Shown one piece after another: positions 1 to 8,232 of a stretch of 64,000 nucleotides of DNA; the first letter of the stretch is position 1, and each line of letters begins with the position of its first letter. The notes beneath the pieces were generated by a model. It was not told the DNA's origin and searched no databases. It saw only the letters and a program-made list of their open reading frames with translations. The DNA lies in the NCBI RefSeq assembly GCF_000308655.1, contig NZ_BAGC01000055.1, positions 1 through 64,000 of the forward strand, in the 5' to 3' direction. Origin of the DNA: Nocardia niigatensis NBRC 100131. Lineage in GTDB: Bacteria; Actinomycetota; Actinomycetes; Mycobacteriales; Mycobacteriaceae. The position numbers and the translations under genes were made by a program.

Positions 1-421
1 GCAGCATCACCGTGTAATCGGACAGGTCGTAGTGCCAGTCCTGCACATCCCCGTTCTCGTGGATCTGCACGGTCATCGCGCCCAGCTCGTCGGCCGACCG
101 GTACGCCTGCTCCCCGACCAGGTGGGACACGAACTCCCGCAAGGGTTCCCAGTGGTAGAGCGCCTTCAGCGGCGAGGAATCCGGGATCCGGTCGCACGCC
201 ACGGTGTACTCGAAGCGCATGGCGTCGCCGAGCCCGTCGGAGAGCACGTCGGCGGCCATCTCGGTCACCGCGGCGGGACGCAGGAATTCGGGCAGCACGG
301 TGACACCGCTGACCAGGAAGTCCGCCTGCGCCCGCTCGATCACTTCGCGCAGCCGCACCGTCGACCTCCGGTCCAGCGGGTATCGATCCAGGTCGACTAT
401 GCCGTCCACCTCGCGTGCCAT
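1..421 (-). CDS. 2OG-Fe(II) oxygenase-like protein (C-terminus outside window)
   Basis: The first 140 residues of a protein are visible; the gene runs off the left edge. The ATG at 421 is preceded by a purine-rich CAGGGGGCG stretch. Near the window edge is WHYDLSDYTVML, whose H-x-D followed by hydrophobic residues resembles the first two iron ligands of 2-oxoglutarate/Fe(II) dioxygenases of the ArpA/HalD-like group. An Asp in this position favours hydroxylation over halogenation, because the related halogenases have Gly or Ala there; this is family knowledge, not shown here. The gene lies 29 bp after dgt on the same strand, so it is probably the last visible member of that operon. The distal His and the 2OG-binding Arg lie outside the window, so the assignment is tentative. 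Confidence 0.6.
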   Translation of the reverse strand, partial: MAREVDGIVDLDRYPLDRRSTVRLREVIERAQADFLVSGVTVLPEFLRPAAVTEMAADVLSDGLGDAMRFEYTVACDRIPDSSPLKALYHWEPLREFVSHLVGEQAYRSADELGAMTVQIHENGDVQDWHYDLSDYTVML

Positions 422-450
422 CGCGCCCCCTGCCGCTGGATTCACCGGAT

Positions 451-1722
451 TCAGGGTATCGCGGCGGCGACCCGTTCCAGGCGGCTCTCGGTGTAGGACG
501 CGATCTGATCGACGATCACCCGCACCCGCGCGGTGTCGTCGCCGGCCGCCTCCCACCACGGCAGCAGCAGCCGGTCCAGCCCGTGCGGGGCGGCGGCGAG
601 CAACCGGTCGGCGACCAGCAGGATGCGTTCGCGCTGCCCGGCCTGCCGCACCCGGTGGATGGGGTCGGAGAGCACGTAGCGCAATGCCATGGTCTTGAGC
701 ACCGCGACCTCGGCGGCCACGATGCGCGGCACCTCCAGATCGGCGGCGTAGCGCGACAATTGGCGGCCGCCCCAGGCGGCGCGGGTGGCCTCGACGGCGG
801 CGGTGGCGAAGCGGCCCACCAGATCGCTGGTCAGTCGTTTCAACGCCACCGAGGCGCGCAGGGAGCCGTCGTATTCGGCGGCGTCGGAGACCACCGGCAT
901 CTCCGAGAGCCGCTGCGCGGCGGCGACCAGCTCGTCGAGGGTCAGCGAAGGATGCTGGCGCGCACCGAGTTCCGCGAGCGCACGCTGTTCGACCGGGTCG
1001 GCCAGCGCCCGCAGATCGATGCGGCCCACGATCACGCCGTCCTCCACGTCGTGCACCGAGTACGCGACATCGTCGGACCAGTCCATGATCTGCGACTCCA
1101 GGCATTGGCGGCGCTCCGGCGCACCCTTGCGGACCCAGTCCAGGCGGTCCATGTCCACGTCGTACGCGCCGAACTTGGAGCCGGGACCCGTTCTGCCCCA
1201 AGGGTATTTGATGACGGCGTCCAGGGCGGCCCGGGTCGGGTTGAGCCCGAAGCTGACACCCTGCTCGTCGATGACCTTCGGCTCCAGCCGGGTGAGGATG
1301 CGCAGGTTCTGCGCATTGCCCTCGAAACCGCCGTGCGCGTCGGCGAACTGGTCTAGCGCCTTCTCACCATTGTGGCCGTAGGGCGGATGCCCGATGTCGT
1401 GCGCCATCCCGGCCAGATCCACCAGGTCGGGATCGCAGCCCAGACTGTCGGCGATGCTTCGGCCGATCTGGGCGACCTCCAGCGAATGCGTGAGCCGGGT
1501 GCGCGGGGTGTCCCCGTCGCGCGGGCCCATCACCTGGGTCTTGTCCGCCAGTCGCCGCAGTGCCGCCGAATGCAGCACTCGCGCCCGATCCCTGGCGAAT
1601 TCGCTGCGCCGGGCCGGGCACGGCGACCAGTTCAGTCCCGCCGTCCGGTCCGTTTCGGGCACCATGCGCTCCCGATCGGCCTCGGAGTACACACCGTCAT
1701 AGTCGATACGCGCGTTCATCAC
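451..1722 (-). CDS. dgt: deoxyguanosinetriphosphate triphosphohydrolase-like protein
   Basis: This is an HD-domain phosphohydrolase of about 423 residues, predicted to cleave dNTPs to deoxynucleoside and tripolyphosphate in the cytoplasm. The HD metal site is visible: His at about residue 79 in RLTHSLEVAQ and the HD pair at about 108-109 in AHDIGHPPYGHNGEKAL. The N-terminal HSAALRRLADKTQV is typical of dGTPase-like proteins. The reading frame opens with GTG-ATG; either codon (1722 or 1719) could be the start. It follows the YdcF-like gene without a gap, implying translational coupling. The neighbouring TPM gene matches the M. tuberculosis Rv2344c-Rv2345 arrangement. Confidence 0.95.
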   Translation of the reverse strand: MMNARIDYDGVYSEADRERMVPETDRTAGLNWSPCPARRSEFARDRARVLHSAALRRLADKTQVMGPRDGDTPRTRLTHSLEVAQIGRSIADSLGCDPDLVDLAGMAHDIGHPPYGHNGEKALDQFADAHGGFEGNAQNLRILTRLEPKVIDEQGVSFGLNPTRAALDAVIKYPWGRTGPGSKFGAYDVDMDRLDWVRKGAPERRQCLESQIMDWSDDVAYSVHDVEDGVIVGRIDLRALADPVEQRALAELGARQHPSLTLDELVAAAQRLSEMPVVSDAAEYDGSLRASVALKRLTSDLVGRFATAAVEATRAAWGGRQLSRYAADLEVPRIVAAEVAVLKTMALRYVLSDPIHRVRQAGQRERILLVADRLLAAAPHGLDRLLLPWWEAAGDDTARVRVIVDQIASYTESRLERVAAAIP

Positions 1723-2424
1723 TCACTGATCCGCCGTGTATTTGAAATCCGCCGAGAAATGCGTCAGCTGATACCACAGCAACGCGAAGGTCTCCCGGAA
1801 GATGCCGTGCGCCTGCGATTCCCGGGTGTACACCGCCGGGCCGGTGCGGGTGGGCGCGGTCCAGGCCGACAGCCCGGCATCCCGCGTCATGGTCCGGACC
1901 CGCAGCGAATGCCACGGGTCGCTGACCAGCACCACCGACGACTTGCCGCGCGCCAGTAGCGCTCTCGACACCGCCTCCACGCTCTGCAGGGTGTCGGAAC
2001 CGGTTTCGACGGCCAGGATCCGATCCTCCGGCACGCCACGGTCTTTCAGATAGTTCTTGCCCGACGCCGCCTCGGTGTAGTTGTCACCGATCTGCTTGCC
2101 GCCGACCGTCACGACCATGGGAGCGATCTGCTTGCGAAACAGCTTGTACGCCTGGTCCAGTCGCGCCTCGAACACCGAGGACGGGGTGCCGTCGTATTGC
2201 GCCGCGCCCAGCACCACGATGGCGTCGGCCGGGGTGTAGTCGTCGATGCGGGCCACCTGCCAGACCCGCACGGCGGTACCGCCCACCACCAGCAGGCCCA
2301 TGAGCAGCGCGCCGGCCAGCAGCCGGCGGGCCCAGCGCAGTACGCCGTTCCCGCCCGGGGGGTTGACGGCGGACATGTCGCGGACCAGCCGGTCCGGTTC
2401 GGTAGGGCGGTTCCGGAGTTTCAC
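1723..2424 (-). CDS. YdcF-like (DUF218) membrane-anchored protein
   Basis: The DUF218/YdcF-type protein has one N-terminal membrane segment (ARRLLAGALLMGLLVVGGTAV) followed by an extracytoplasmic domain. Family landmarks are ADAIVVLGAAQYDGTPS, a central VTVGGKQIGDNYTEA and LVSDPWHSLRV. Members such as SanA/ElyC are linked to envelope integrity; the precise reaction is unknown. I chose the GTG at 2424 because it overlaps the stop of the upstream metallo-hydrolase as GTGA, the usual coupled arrangement. The in-frame ATG at 2376 gives a shorter 217-residue form and cannot be excluded. The stop directly abuts the dgt start. Confidence 0.85.
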   Translation of the reverse strand: MKLRNRPTEPDRLVRDMSAVNPPGGNGVLRWARRLLAGALLMGLLVVGGTAVRVWQVARIDDYTPADAIVVLGAAQYDGTPSSVFEARLDQAYKLFRKQIAPMVVTVGGKQIGDNYTEAASGKNYLKDRGVPEDRILAVETGSDTLQSVEAVSRALLARGKSSVVLVSDPWHSLRVRTMTRDAGLSAWTAPTRTGPAVYTRESQAHGIFRETFALLWYQLTHFSADFKYTADQ

Positions 2425-3116
2425 CAACCGCGTCGCCGCCACTCGGGCAACTGCGGTCGCTCCACTCCGAGGGTGGTGTCGTCGCCGTGACCCGGGTAGA
2501 CCGCTGTGTCGTCCGGGTAGCGGCCGAAGAGTTTGGTCTCGACATCGCCGAGCAGCGAGGTGAACTGCTCCGGCGAGAGGGTGCGGCCCACGCCGCCCGG
2601 GAACAGCGAGTCCCCGGTGAACAGGTGGGTGCGGCCGGCGCCGTCGGTCAGTGCCAGGGCGACCGAGCCGGGCGTGTGGCCGCGCAGATGGATGGCTTCC
2701 AGCTCGAGTTCGCCCACCTGGATCTTGTCCCCGTCCGCGAGCAGCCGGGCCGGGGTGACGGGCAGCGGCTCGGCGTCCAGCGCGTGGGCGGCGGTGGGCG
2801 TGTCGGTCGCCTTCACGACCTCCGGCAGCGCGACCCAGTGGTCCATGTGCTGATGGGTCGTGACGATGAGTTCGACTCGGCCCGGCGCCTCCTGGCCGAT
2901 GAGCTCGAGAATCCGGTCCGCCTCGTTGGCGGCATCGATGAGCAGCGTCGCACCGGTGGTGGTGCATTGCACCAGGTAGGTGTTGTTGTCCATGCCGCCG
3001 ACCGACATTTTCACGATGCGCGCGCCGGGAACCTCACGCTGTTGCGGATTGGAACCGGGCGAGACATGGCCCGTGTAGGGCGAATCGATCGTGATCACGC
3101 CCCCGATCGTAGTCAT
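2421..3116 (-). CDS. metallo-beta-lactamase-fold hydrolase
   Basis: This is a 231-residue MBL-fold enzyme of glyoxalase II-like type. The metal-binding THQHMDH is at residues 87-93, followed by RGHTPGS, FTGDSLFPGGVGR and YPGHGDDT, which supply the further His and Asp ligands. These motifs support a binuclear metal hydrolase, probably thioester-acting, but the substrate is not predictable. The start is taken at the ATG (3116); a GTG four codons upstream (3128) is an alternative. It is the first gene of the minus-strand run with the YdcF-like gene and dgt, and diverges from the TPM gene across about 60 bp. Confidence 0.9.
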   Translation of the reverse strand: MTTIGGVITIDSPYTGHVSPGSNPQQREVPGARIVKMSVGGMDNNTYLVQCTTTGATLLIDAANEADRILELIGQEAPGRVELIVTTHQHMDHWVALPEVVKATDTPTAAHALDAEPLPVTPARLLADGDKIQVGELELEAIHLRGHTPGSVALALTDGAGRTHLFTGDSLFPGGVGRTLSPEQFTSLLGDVETKLFGRYPDDTAVYPGHGDDTTLGVERPQLPEWRRRGW

Positions 3117-3177
3117 GGCCGACGACACAGTGTGCAGAAGAAACCGACCCTCCGCGTTCCACAGTTAGATTCGAGGC

Positions 3178-5169
3178 ATGCGGCTACCGAAGCAGCTGTT
3201 CCTCTTCGCGATCGGCTTGCTGTTGGCCTCGGCCCTGGTCGGCGGGCGGGCCGCGTCGGCGACGGCCGAAGCGCCGCTGCGGCTGCCCAGCTATGTCACG
3301 GACAACGCGGGCGTGCTCGACCGAGGGCAGACCGCCGAGCTGCAGCAGGCCATCGACTCGCTGTACTCGCGCGACCGCGAACGGCTGTGGGTCGTCTACG
3401 TGCGCGATTTCAACGGGATGGACTCGCATTCGTGGGGTGAGGAGACCGCGCGGCTGTCCGGGTTCGGGGATCGGGACGTGCTGCTGTCGGTGGCCGTGGA
3501 CGATCGGGCCTACGCGTTCACCGGGACCGTGCCAAAGTCGGTCAGCGACAAGGATCTGGACAAGCTGCTGATCGATCAGGTCGAACCCAGATTGCGGTCC
3601 GGGGATTGGGCCGGGGCCGGGCTCGCCACGGCGAGCGGGCTGTCGCACGCCATGAGCGGGTCCGGCGGCGTCGGCGTCGGGCCGCTGCTGATCCTGGCGC
3701 TGGTGGTGGTGCCGGCGGTTTTGGGCGTGTGGTGGTGGGCACGACGGCGCAAGACGCGGCGGGAGCGGTCGGTGATGGACTCGGCCCGCAAGACCGATCC
3801 GACCGATGTCACCGCGCTGGAAGCCCTTCCCTTGGTCGTCCTGGACGCCCTGTCCAAGGAGACCCTCGTCGACACGGACAACGCCATTCGCACCAGTGCC
3901 GAGGAATTGCGGCTGGCCACCGACGAATTCGGGGCCACCGCCACCGCGCCGTTCACCGCCGCGCTGACGGGCGCGAAGAACGCGCTGGCCAAAGCGTTCT
4001 CGATCCGCCAGCAGCTCGACGACGACATTCCCGAGACGCCCGACCAGCAGCAGCGGATGCTGATCGAGCTGATCAGCAGCTGCGGCAGCGCGAATCGGGA
4101 GCTGGACGCCAAAGTCGGCGAATTCGACGCCATGCGCGATCTGCTCATCAATGCCGGGGACCGGCTGGACGCGCTGACCCGGGCCATGGTGGAACTGACC
4201 GCGCGGCTGCCGAAATCGCAGGCCACGCTCACCCAGCTGGTGGCCGAGCATCCGGCGTCGGTGCTCGCGCCCATCCGCGACAACGTGGGCATGGCACAGG
4301 AGCGAATCGGGTTCGCGGAACGGACGATCGAGGACGGTCGGGCCGCGGTCGCGAAACCGGTTGGCCGGCAGGGCGCGGCGGTCGGGGACATCCGCGCCGC
4401 CGAATCCGCCGTGGACGCGGCCCGCACGCTGCTCGACGCGGTCGACACCGCGGCCATCGATATCGACCAGGCCCGCGCCGGATTGCCCGCCCTCATCGAG
4501 GAACTGCGACGCGACCTGGCCACCGCGGCCGGTCTGTCCGAACACGGTGGGTCCGAATTGCCCAGTGCCACAGCGGAAGCCCGCACCGCTCTGGGCCAGG
4601 CCACCGCAGACGCCGCCACCAACCCGCTCGGCGTCTTCCGGCGGGCCATCGCCGCCGACGCCGCCCTCGACCAGGCCATCGCCTCCGCCACCGACCGTAA
4701 GCGCGCCGACGACGAACTGCGTCGCCGCCTCGACCAGACCCTGACCGCGGCCCGCGGTCAGGTCAATGCCGCGGCCGACTTCATCAGCACTCGCCGCGGT
4801 GGCGTGGACGCCGAACCCCGCACCCGGCTCGCCGAAGCCGAGCGCAGCCTGGCCCAGGCCGAGCAGCAAGCCCTCGCCGATCCGGCCCAGGCCCTCCAAT
4901 CCGCCCAGCGCGCAGCAGAACTCGGCGCCCGCGCCCTCCACACCGCCCAGGCCGCCGTCCGCGACTGGCAGGCCCAGCAGCAGCGCGTCAGCTCCGGCTC
5001 CCAGACCGGCGCCATCCTCGGGGGCATTCTCATCGACGGCATGCTCCGCGGCATGGGCAACGAATACCGCAGCGGCGGAGGCGGTTTCGGCGGTGGAGGC
5101 AGCTACGGCCCGGGCTCCTTCGGCGGCTCGGACGGCTCCCGCCGCATCAGCCGCGGCGGCCGCTTCTGA
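3178..5169 (+). CDS. TPM-domain membrane protein with long helical region and Gly-rich tail
   Basis: The 663-residue protein has a signal peptide (about residues 1-28) and an extracytoplasmic TPM domain (about 38-157; YVTDNAGVLDRGQ near its start). A transmembrane helix follows at about 165-187 (PLLILALVVVPAVLGVWWWA). Then come some 400 residues of Ala-rich, heptad-like helix on the cytoplasmic side, and a Gly/Ser tail ending RRISRGGRF. Length, topology and position next to dgt match M. tuberculosis Rv2345. TPM domains act in photosystem II repair in plants and in thylakoid or cell-envelope proteins; the bacterial role here is not established. The gene stands alone on the plus strand between two minus-strand groups. 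Confidence 0.9.
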   Translation: MRLPKQLFLFAIGLLLASALVGGRAASATAEAPLRLPSYVTDNAGVLDRGQTAELQQAIDSLYSRDRERLWVVYVRDFNGMDSHSWGEETARLSGFGDRDVLLSVAVDDRAYAFTGTVPKSVSDKDLDKLLIDQVEPRLRSGDWAGAGLATASGLSHAMSGSGGVGVGPLLILALVVVPAVLGVWWWARRRKTRRERSVMDSARKTDPTDVTALEALPLVVLDALSKETLVDTDNAIRTSAEELRLATDEFGATATAPFTAALTGAKNALAKAFSIRQQLDDDIPETPDQQQRMLIELISSCGSANRELDAKVGEFDAMRDLLINAGDRLDALTRAMVELTARLPKSQATLTQLVAEHPASVLAPIRDNVGMAQERIGFAERTIEDGRAAVAKPVGRQGAAVGDIRAAESAVDAARTLLDAVDTAAIDIDQARAGLPALIEELRRDLATAAGLSEHGGSELPSATAEARTALGQATADAATNPLGVFRRAIAADAALDQAIASATDRKRADDELRRRLDQTLTAARGQVNAAADFISTRRGGVDAEPRTRLAEAERSLAQAEQQALADPAQALQSAQRAAELGARALHTAQAAVRDWQAQQQRVSSGSQTGAILGGILIDGMLRGMGNEYRSGGGGFGGGGSYGPGSFGGSDGSRRISRGGRF

Positions 5170-5291
5170 GCACGAATCCGTCCGGTTCACCAGTCGGAGC
5201 CGGTGCCACCCGATCCGGTGTTCGCCAGAATCGTTCCGATGAAGTTGATCGCCCGTGGGCATCCACAGCAAATGAGCCAGGTACCGGGTCG

Positions 5292-5897
5292 CTACAGCCA
5301 GCCGAGGCGTTCGGCGGCCTTGACCGCTTCGGCCCGGTTTCGTGTGCCGGTCTTTCCTATTGCGGAGGACAGGTGGTTGCGGACCGTGCCTTCGGAGAGG
5401 TGGAGTTGTTTGGCGATGGCGCCGGCGGTCGCGCCGGTGGAGGCCGCTGCGAGGACTTCGCGTTCTCGGGCGGTGAGGGGTGAGGTTCCGGCGGTGAGGG
5501 TTTCGGTGGCGAGGGCGGGGTCCACCACGCGCAGGCCCAGGTGGACCCGGCGGACGGCATCGGCCAATTCCCGTGCGGGCGTGTCCTTGACGACGAAGCC
5601 GGAGGCGCCGGCGTCGATGGCGCGGCGCAGGTAGCCGGGGCGCCCGAAGGTGGTGACCATGAGGATGCGGACCTCGGGGTGGGCGGCATGCAACTGCGCC
5701 GCGGCCGAGATGCCGTCCTGACCGGGCATTTCCACATCCAGCAGGGCCACGTCGGGCGCGGTGCGGGCGACCGCGGCGAGGACCTCGTCACCCCGGCCCA
5801 CCTCGGCGACCACCTCGAGGTCGGGTTCGAGGCTGAGCAGGGCGGCGAGCGCCCCGCGGACCAGAGCCTGGTCGTCGGCGAGCAGCAGTTTGATCAT
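5292..5897 (-). CDS. LuxR/NarL-family response regulator
   Basis: The 201-residue regulator has a receiver domain (DD at 8-9, phospho-acceptor Asp54 in LLDVEMPG, Thr around 82, Lys104 in VVKDTP) and a C-terminal LuxR helix-turn-helix (LTAREREVLAAASTG through LSEGTVRNHLSSAIGKTG, about 140-190). It is DesR-like in organisation. Its ATG overlaps the stop of the upstream kinase by 4 bp, so they form a coupled pair. The adjacent ABC gene suggests the system controls that transporter, as in many DesKR/LiaRS-type loci. Confidence 0.95.
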   Translation of the reverse strand: MIKLLLADDQALVRGALAALLSLEPDLEVVAEVGRGDEVLAAVARTAPDVALLDVEMPGQDGISAAAQLHAAHPEVRILMVTTFGRPGYLRRAIDAGASGFVVKDTPARELADAVRRVHLGLRVVDPALATETLTAGTSPLTAREREVLAAASTGATAGAIAKQLHLSEGTVRNHLSSAIGKTGTRNRAEAVKAAERLGWL

Positions 5898-7030
5898 TCC
5901 GGCTCCTTGATGGTCGCCGGAAAGCTTGCCAGCACCCGCAATCCGCCCTCCGGCCGGTTGGCGAGGGTGAGGGTGCCGCCGGTGGCCTGCACCCGCTCAC
6001 GCAGCCCGGCCAGGCCGGAGCCGGTGCGCGCGGCATCGCGCATGCCGACGCCGTCGTCGGACACCTCGATGCTGGTGGGGGTGACCCGCACCAGGCAGTG
6101 GGCGGCACCGCTGTGCCGCACCACATTGGTGACCGATTCGCGCAGCACCCAGCCGAACACCACGCTGTGGCGGATGGGCAGGTCGTCGGAATCCGGTAGC
6201 TCGGCCTCGATTTCAGCGGCACGCAGCGCGGTGCGGGCATTGGCGAGTTCGCCGGCCAGCGACACCTCGCGCAGGCCGCCGACGGTCGTGCGCACCCCGG
6301 CGAGCGCCTCACGCGCCAGCCGCTCCACATCGGCCATCTCGGTTTTCGCGCGGTCCCGGTCGAGCTCGATGAGTCGTTGCGCCAGTTCGGTTTTCACCGC
6401 GATGATGGTCAGCGAGTGGCCGAGGATGTCGTGCACGTCGCGGCCGACCCGCAGCCGTTCCTCCGCCACCGCCAGCTCGGTGAGCTGTTTGCGGGCCAGG
6501 TAGAGCTGGTGATTGCGCATCAGGATCACGCGGATGCCGCCGACGGCGAAGCCCGCCAGCGCGATCGACTGGATGAGCCCCCAGTCCGGTGGCTGCCCGG
6601 TGACCAGCTGCGGCACCGTCCCGAACACCACGATCAGCGCCAGCTCCAGCGGGATCGCCCACCGGACCGGGGCGCTGAAGCCGATATAGGAGGCCATATA
6701 GACGCTCATGCCCAGCACCGAGGTGTGCAGGGTGACCGCGGCCGCCGCGATCAGCGCTGCCTGCACGACCAGGGGAACGAAGACCGTCCGCGGTTCCGGG
6801 TCGGGCGGCCACGCCCCGCCGACCGGCCGGCCGCCCCGCACGATCCGCCAGTAGGACCAGATGTAGCAGGCGCCGAAGGCCACGATGACCGCGAGCGTGT
6901 ACACCCGGGCGACCGGGCTGTCCAGCTCCCAGCCCCGCCGCAGCGGCTGGATCAGATACACCGCCCACACCGCCGCGAACAGCGACCCGAATCGCCGCCG
7001 TCGCCGAATGCCCTCTTCCTCCGCGTCCAC
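5894..7030 (-). CDS. DesK/NarX-type sensor histidine kinase
   Basis: This is a membrane sensor kinase with four to six hydrophobic segments in the first about 170 residues, a HisKA_3 dimerisation domain (phospho-His at about 200 in GRDVHDILGHSL) and a C-terminal HATPase_c domain (ESVTNVVRHSGA; DDGVGM; GSGLAGLRERV). The start is uncertain. I chose GTG 7030, giving 378 residues just before the first membrane segment. A GTG at 7117 or an ATG at 7171 would overlap the upstream ABC gene. It is 4-bp coupled to the response regulator. The ligand is unknown; short-loop sensors of this type usually detect membrane state or envelope-active compounds. Confidence 0.85.
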   Translation of the reverse strand: MDAEEEGIRRRRRFGSLFAAVWAVYLIQPLRRGWELDSPVARVYTLAVIVAFGACYIWSYWRIVRGGRPVGGAWPPDPEPRTVFVPLVVQAALIAAAAVTLHTSVLGMSVYMASYIGFSAPVRWAIPLELALIVVFGTVPQLVTGQPPDWGLIQSIALAGFAVGGIRVILMRNHQLYLARKQLTELAVAEERLRVGRDVHDILGHSLTIIAVKTELAQRLIELDRDRAKTEMADVERLAREALAGVRTTVGGLREVSLAGELANARTALRAAEIEAELPDSDDLPIRHSVVFGWVLRESVTNVVRHSGAAHCLVRVTPTSIEVSDDGVGMRDAARTGSGLAGLRERVQATGGTLTLANRPEGGLRVLASFPATIKEPE

Positions 7031-7100
7031 AGAGCCGGACGCTACACCGAACAGGACCGGCCGGGCAGAGTGCTCTGCCGGTCCGGCGTCCCGGGATCGC

Positions 7101-8138
7101 TCAGCGTGCGGTGTCACGGCGGAAGAGGTAGGCGGAGCCGAGAGTGAAGATCGCGGCCCAGGTGACGACATTGGCGATGGCCAGCACGATGCCCACGGCG
7201 CTGGGTTGCGCGAACGGGGCGCGGGCGAGAACCGCTATTCCATTGGTGGGCACCAGTTTCGAGACGATGTCGAGCCAGCCGTGCAGCGGGTTGAACAGGC
7301 CGCCGGCGAAGGACAGCAGCGCCAGGGAGACGCCGAGCAGCTGCATGACGTTCTCCGAGGGCAGCAGGTACCCCATGAACAGTCCGAAGGCGGCGAAGAC
7401 GAGTGAGCCCAGCCAGGCGATCAGGAAGCAGCTCACCCACGCCGACGCCGACAGGTGTGCACCGAACACGGCTCCGACCGCGAAAACCACTGTCACCGAG
7501 AACAATCCGAGCACCATGGCGACGGCGATCTTGGTCGCGATGTAGGCCGGCGGGTGCAGCCGGGTCAGGCGCAGCTGGCGGCTCCAGCCCGCCGCGCGTT
7601 CCACGGCCACCCGGGCCGCGCCGGTGGAGGTCGCCAGCAGCGCGCCGTAGACGGCCATGGAGACCATGACGTAGCCGGTGGTGTTGCCGGAACCCAGTCC
7701 CCGGCTGCGAAAGTCGGCGCTGGCGCCGAAGATGATGAAGAACAGCGGCGGCATCACCAGCGCGAACAGGACGGTGCGCTTTACGAGGCGGACGGTCTCG
7801 CCGACGATCAGGTCCGGCAGCAGGCCGCCGGACTGCATGACCGCCGAAACCAGGCCCGCGGCAATGGCTTCCGCGGGCGCCGCGCCGAACACCCGCACCT
7901 CCCCCGCGTCCGGCCGGGCGAGACCGAGCAGCATATCGATGGTGGTCGTCTTGCCCGCGCCGTTGGGCCCGAGGAAGGCGACGATCTCCCCCGGCCGCAC
8001 GGTCAGATCCAGTCCGTCCACGGCGCGCACGGTCCCACCCGAGGTGGCAAAAGTCTTGACCAGCCCTCGAATCTCGATGGCCGGTGCAGCCCCGCCCCCG
8101 GGCCGCCGGACCGCGATACCGTCAGCAGTAGCGTTCAT
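7101..8138 (-). CDS. ABC transporter ATPase-permease fusion, ATPase truncated
   Basis: The 345-residue open frame combines parts of two normally separate proteins. Residues 1 to about 116 are the front of an ABC ATPase: Walker A GPNGAGKTTT and the Q-loop region SAVMQSGGLLPDL. The sequence then passes directly from GETVRLV into KRTVLFALVMPPLFFIIFG, the first membrane segment of an ABC-2 permease, and continues through six hydrophobic segments to the end. The LSGGQ signature, Walker B and H-switch of the ATPase, and the first few residues of the permease, are absent. An in-frame internal deletion joining ATPase and permease genes is the simplest explanation. The chimera should not hydrolyse ATP by itself. 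It lies directly upstream of a kinase/regulator pair. The junction is near 7781-7790. Confidence 0.85.
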   Translation of the reverse strand: MNATADGIAVRRPGGGAAPAIEIRGLVKTFATSGGTVRAVDGLDLTVRPGEIVAFLGPNGAGKTTTIDMLLGLARPDAGEVRVFGAAPAEAIAAGLVSAVMQSGGLLPDLIVGETVRLVKRTVLFALVMPPLFFIIFGASADFRSRGLGSGNTTGYVMVSMAVYGALLATSTGAARVAVERAAGWSRQLRLTRLHPPAYIATKIAVAMVLGLFSVTVVFAVGAVFGAHLSASAWVSCFLIAWLGSLVFAAFGLFMGYLLPSENVMQLLGVSLALLSFAGGLFNPLHGWLDIVSKLVPTNGIAVLARAPFAQPSAVGIVLAIANVVTWAAIFTLGSAYLFRRDTAR

Positions 8139-8232
8139 AGCTCTACTGTCGGCGGCCGGGAGCCTCGGCGCCTGCGTCGTCCGTCATCGGTCGGGCATGA
8201 CAGATGTCATGGCAGGGCCGGGAGGCCGAGGG

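Noticed and set aside
3184..5271. A 695-codon minus-strand open frame opposite the TPM gene
   Set aside because: It is antisense to a gene with signal peptide and TPM motifs; its composition is Gly/Arg-rich and no family is recognisable.
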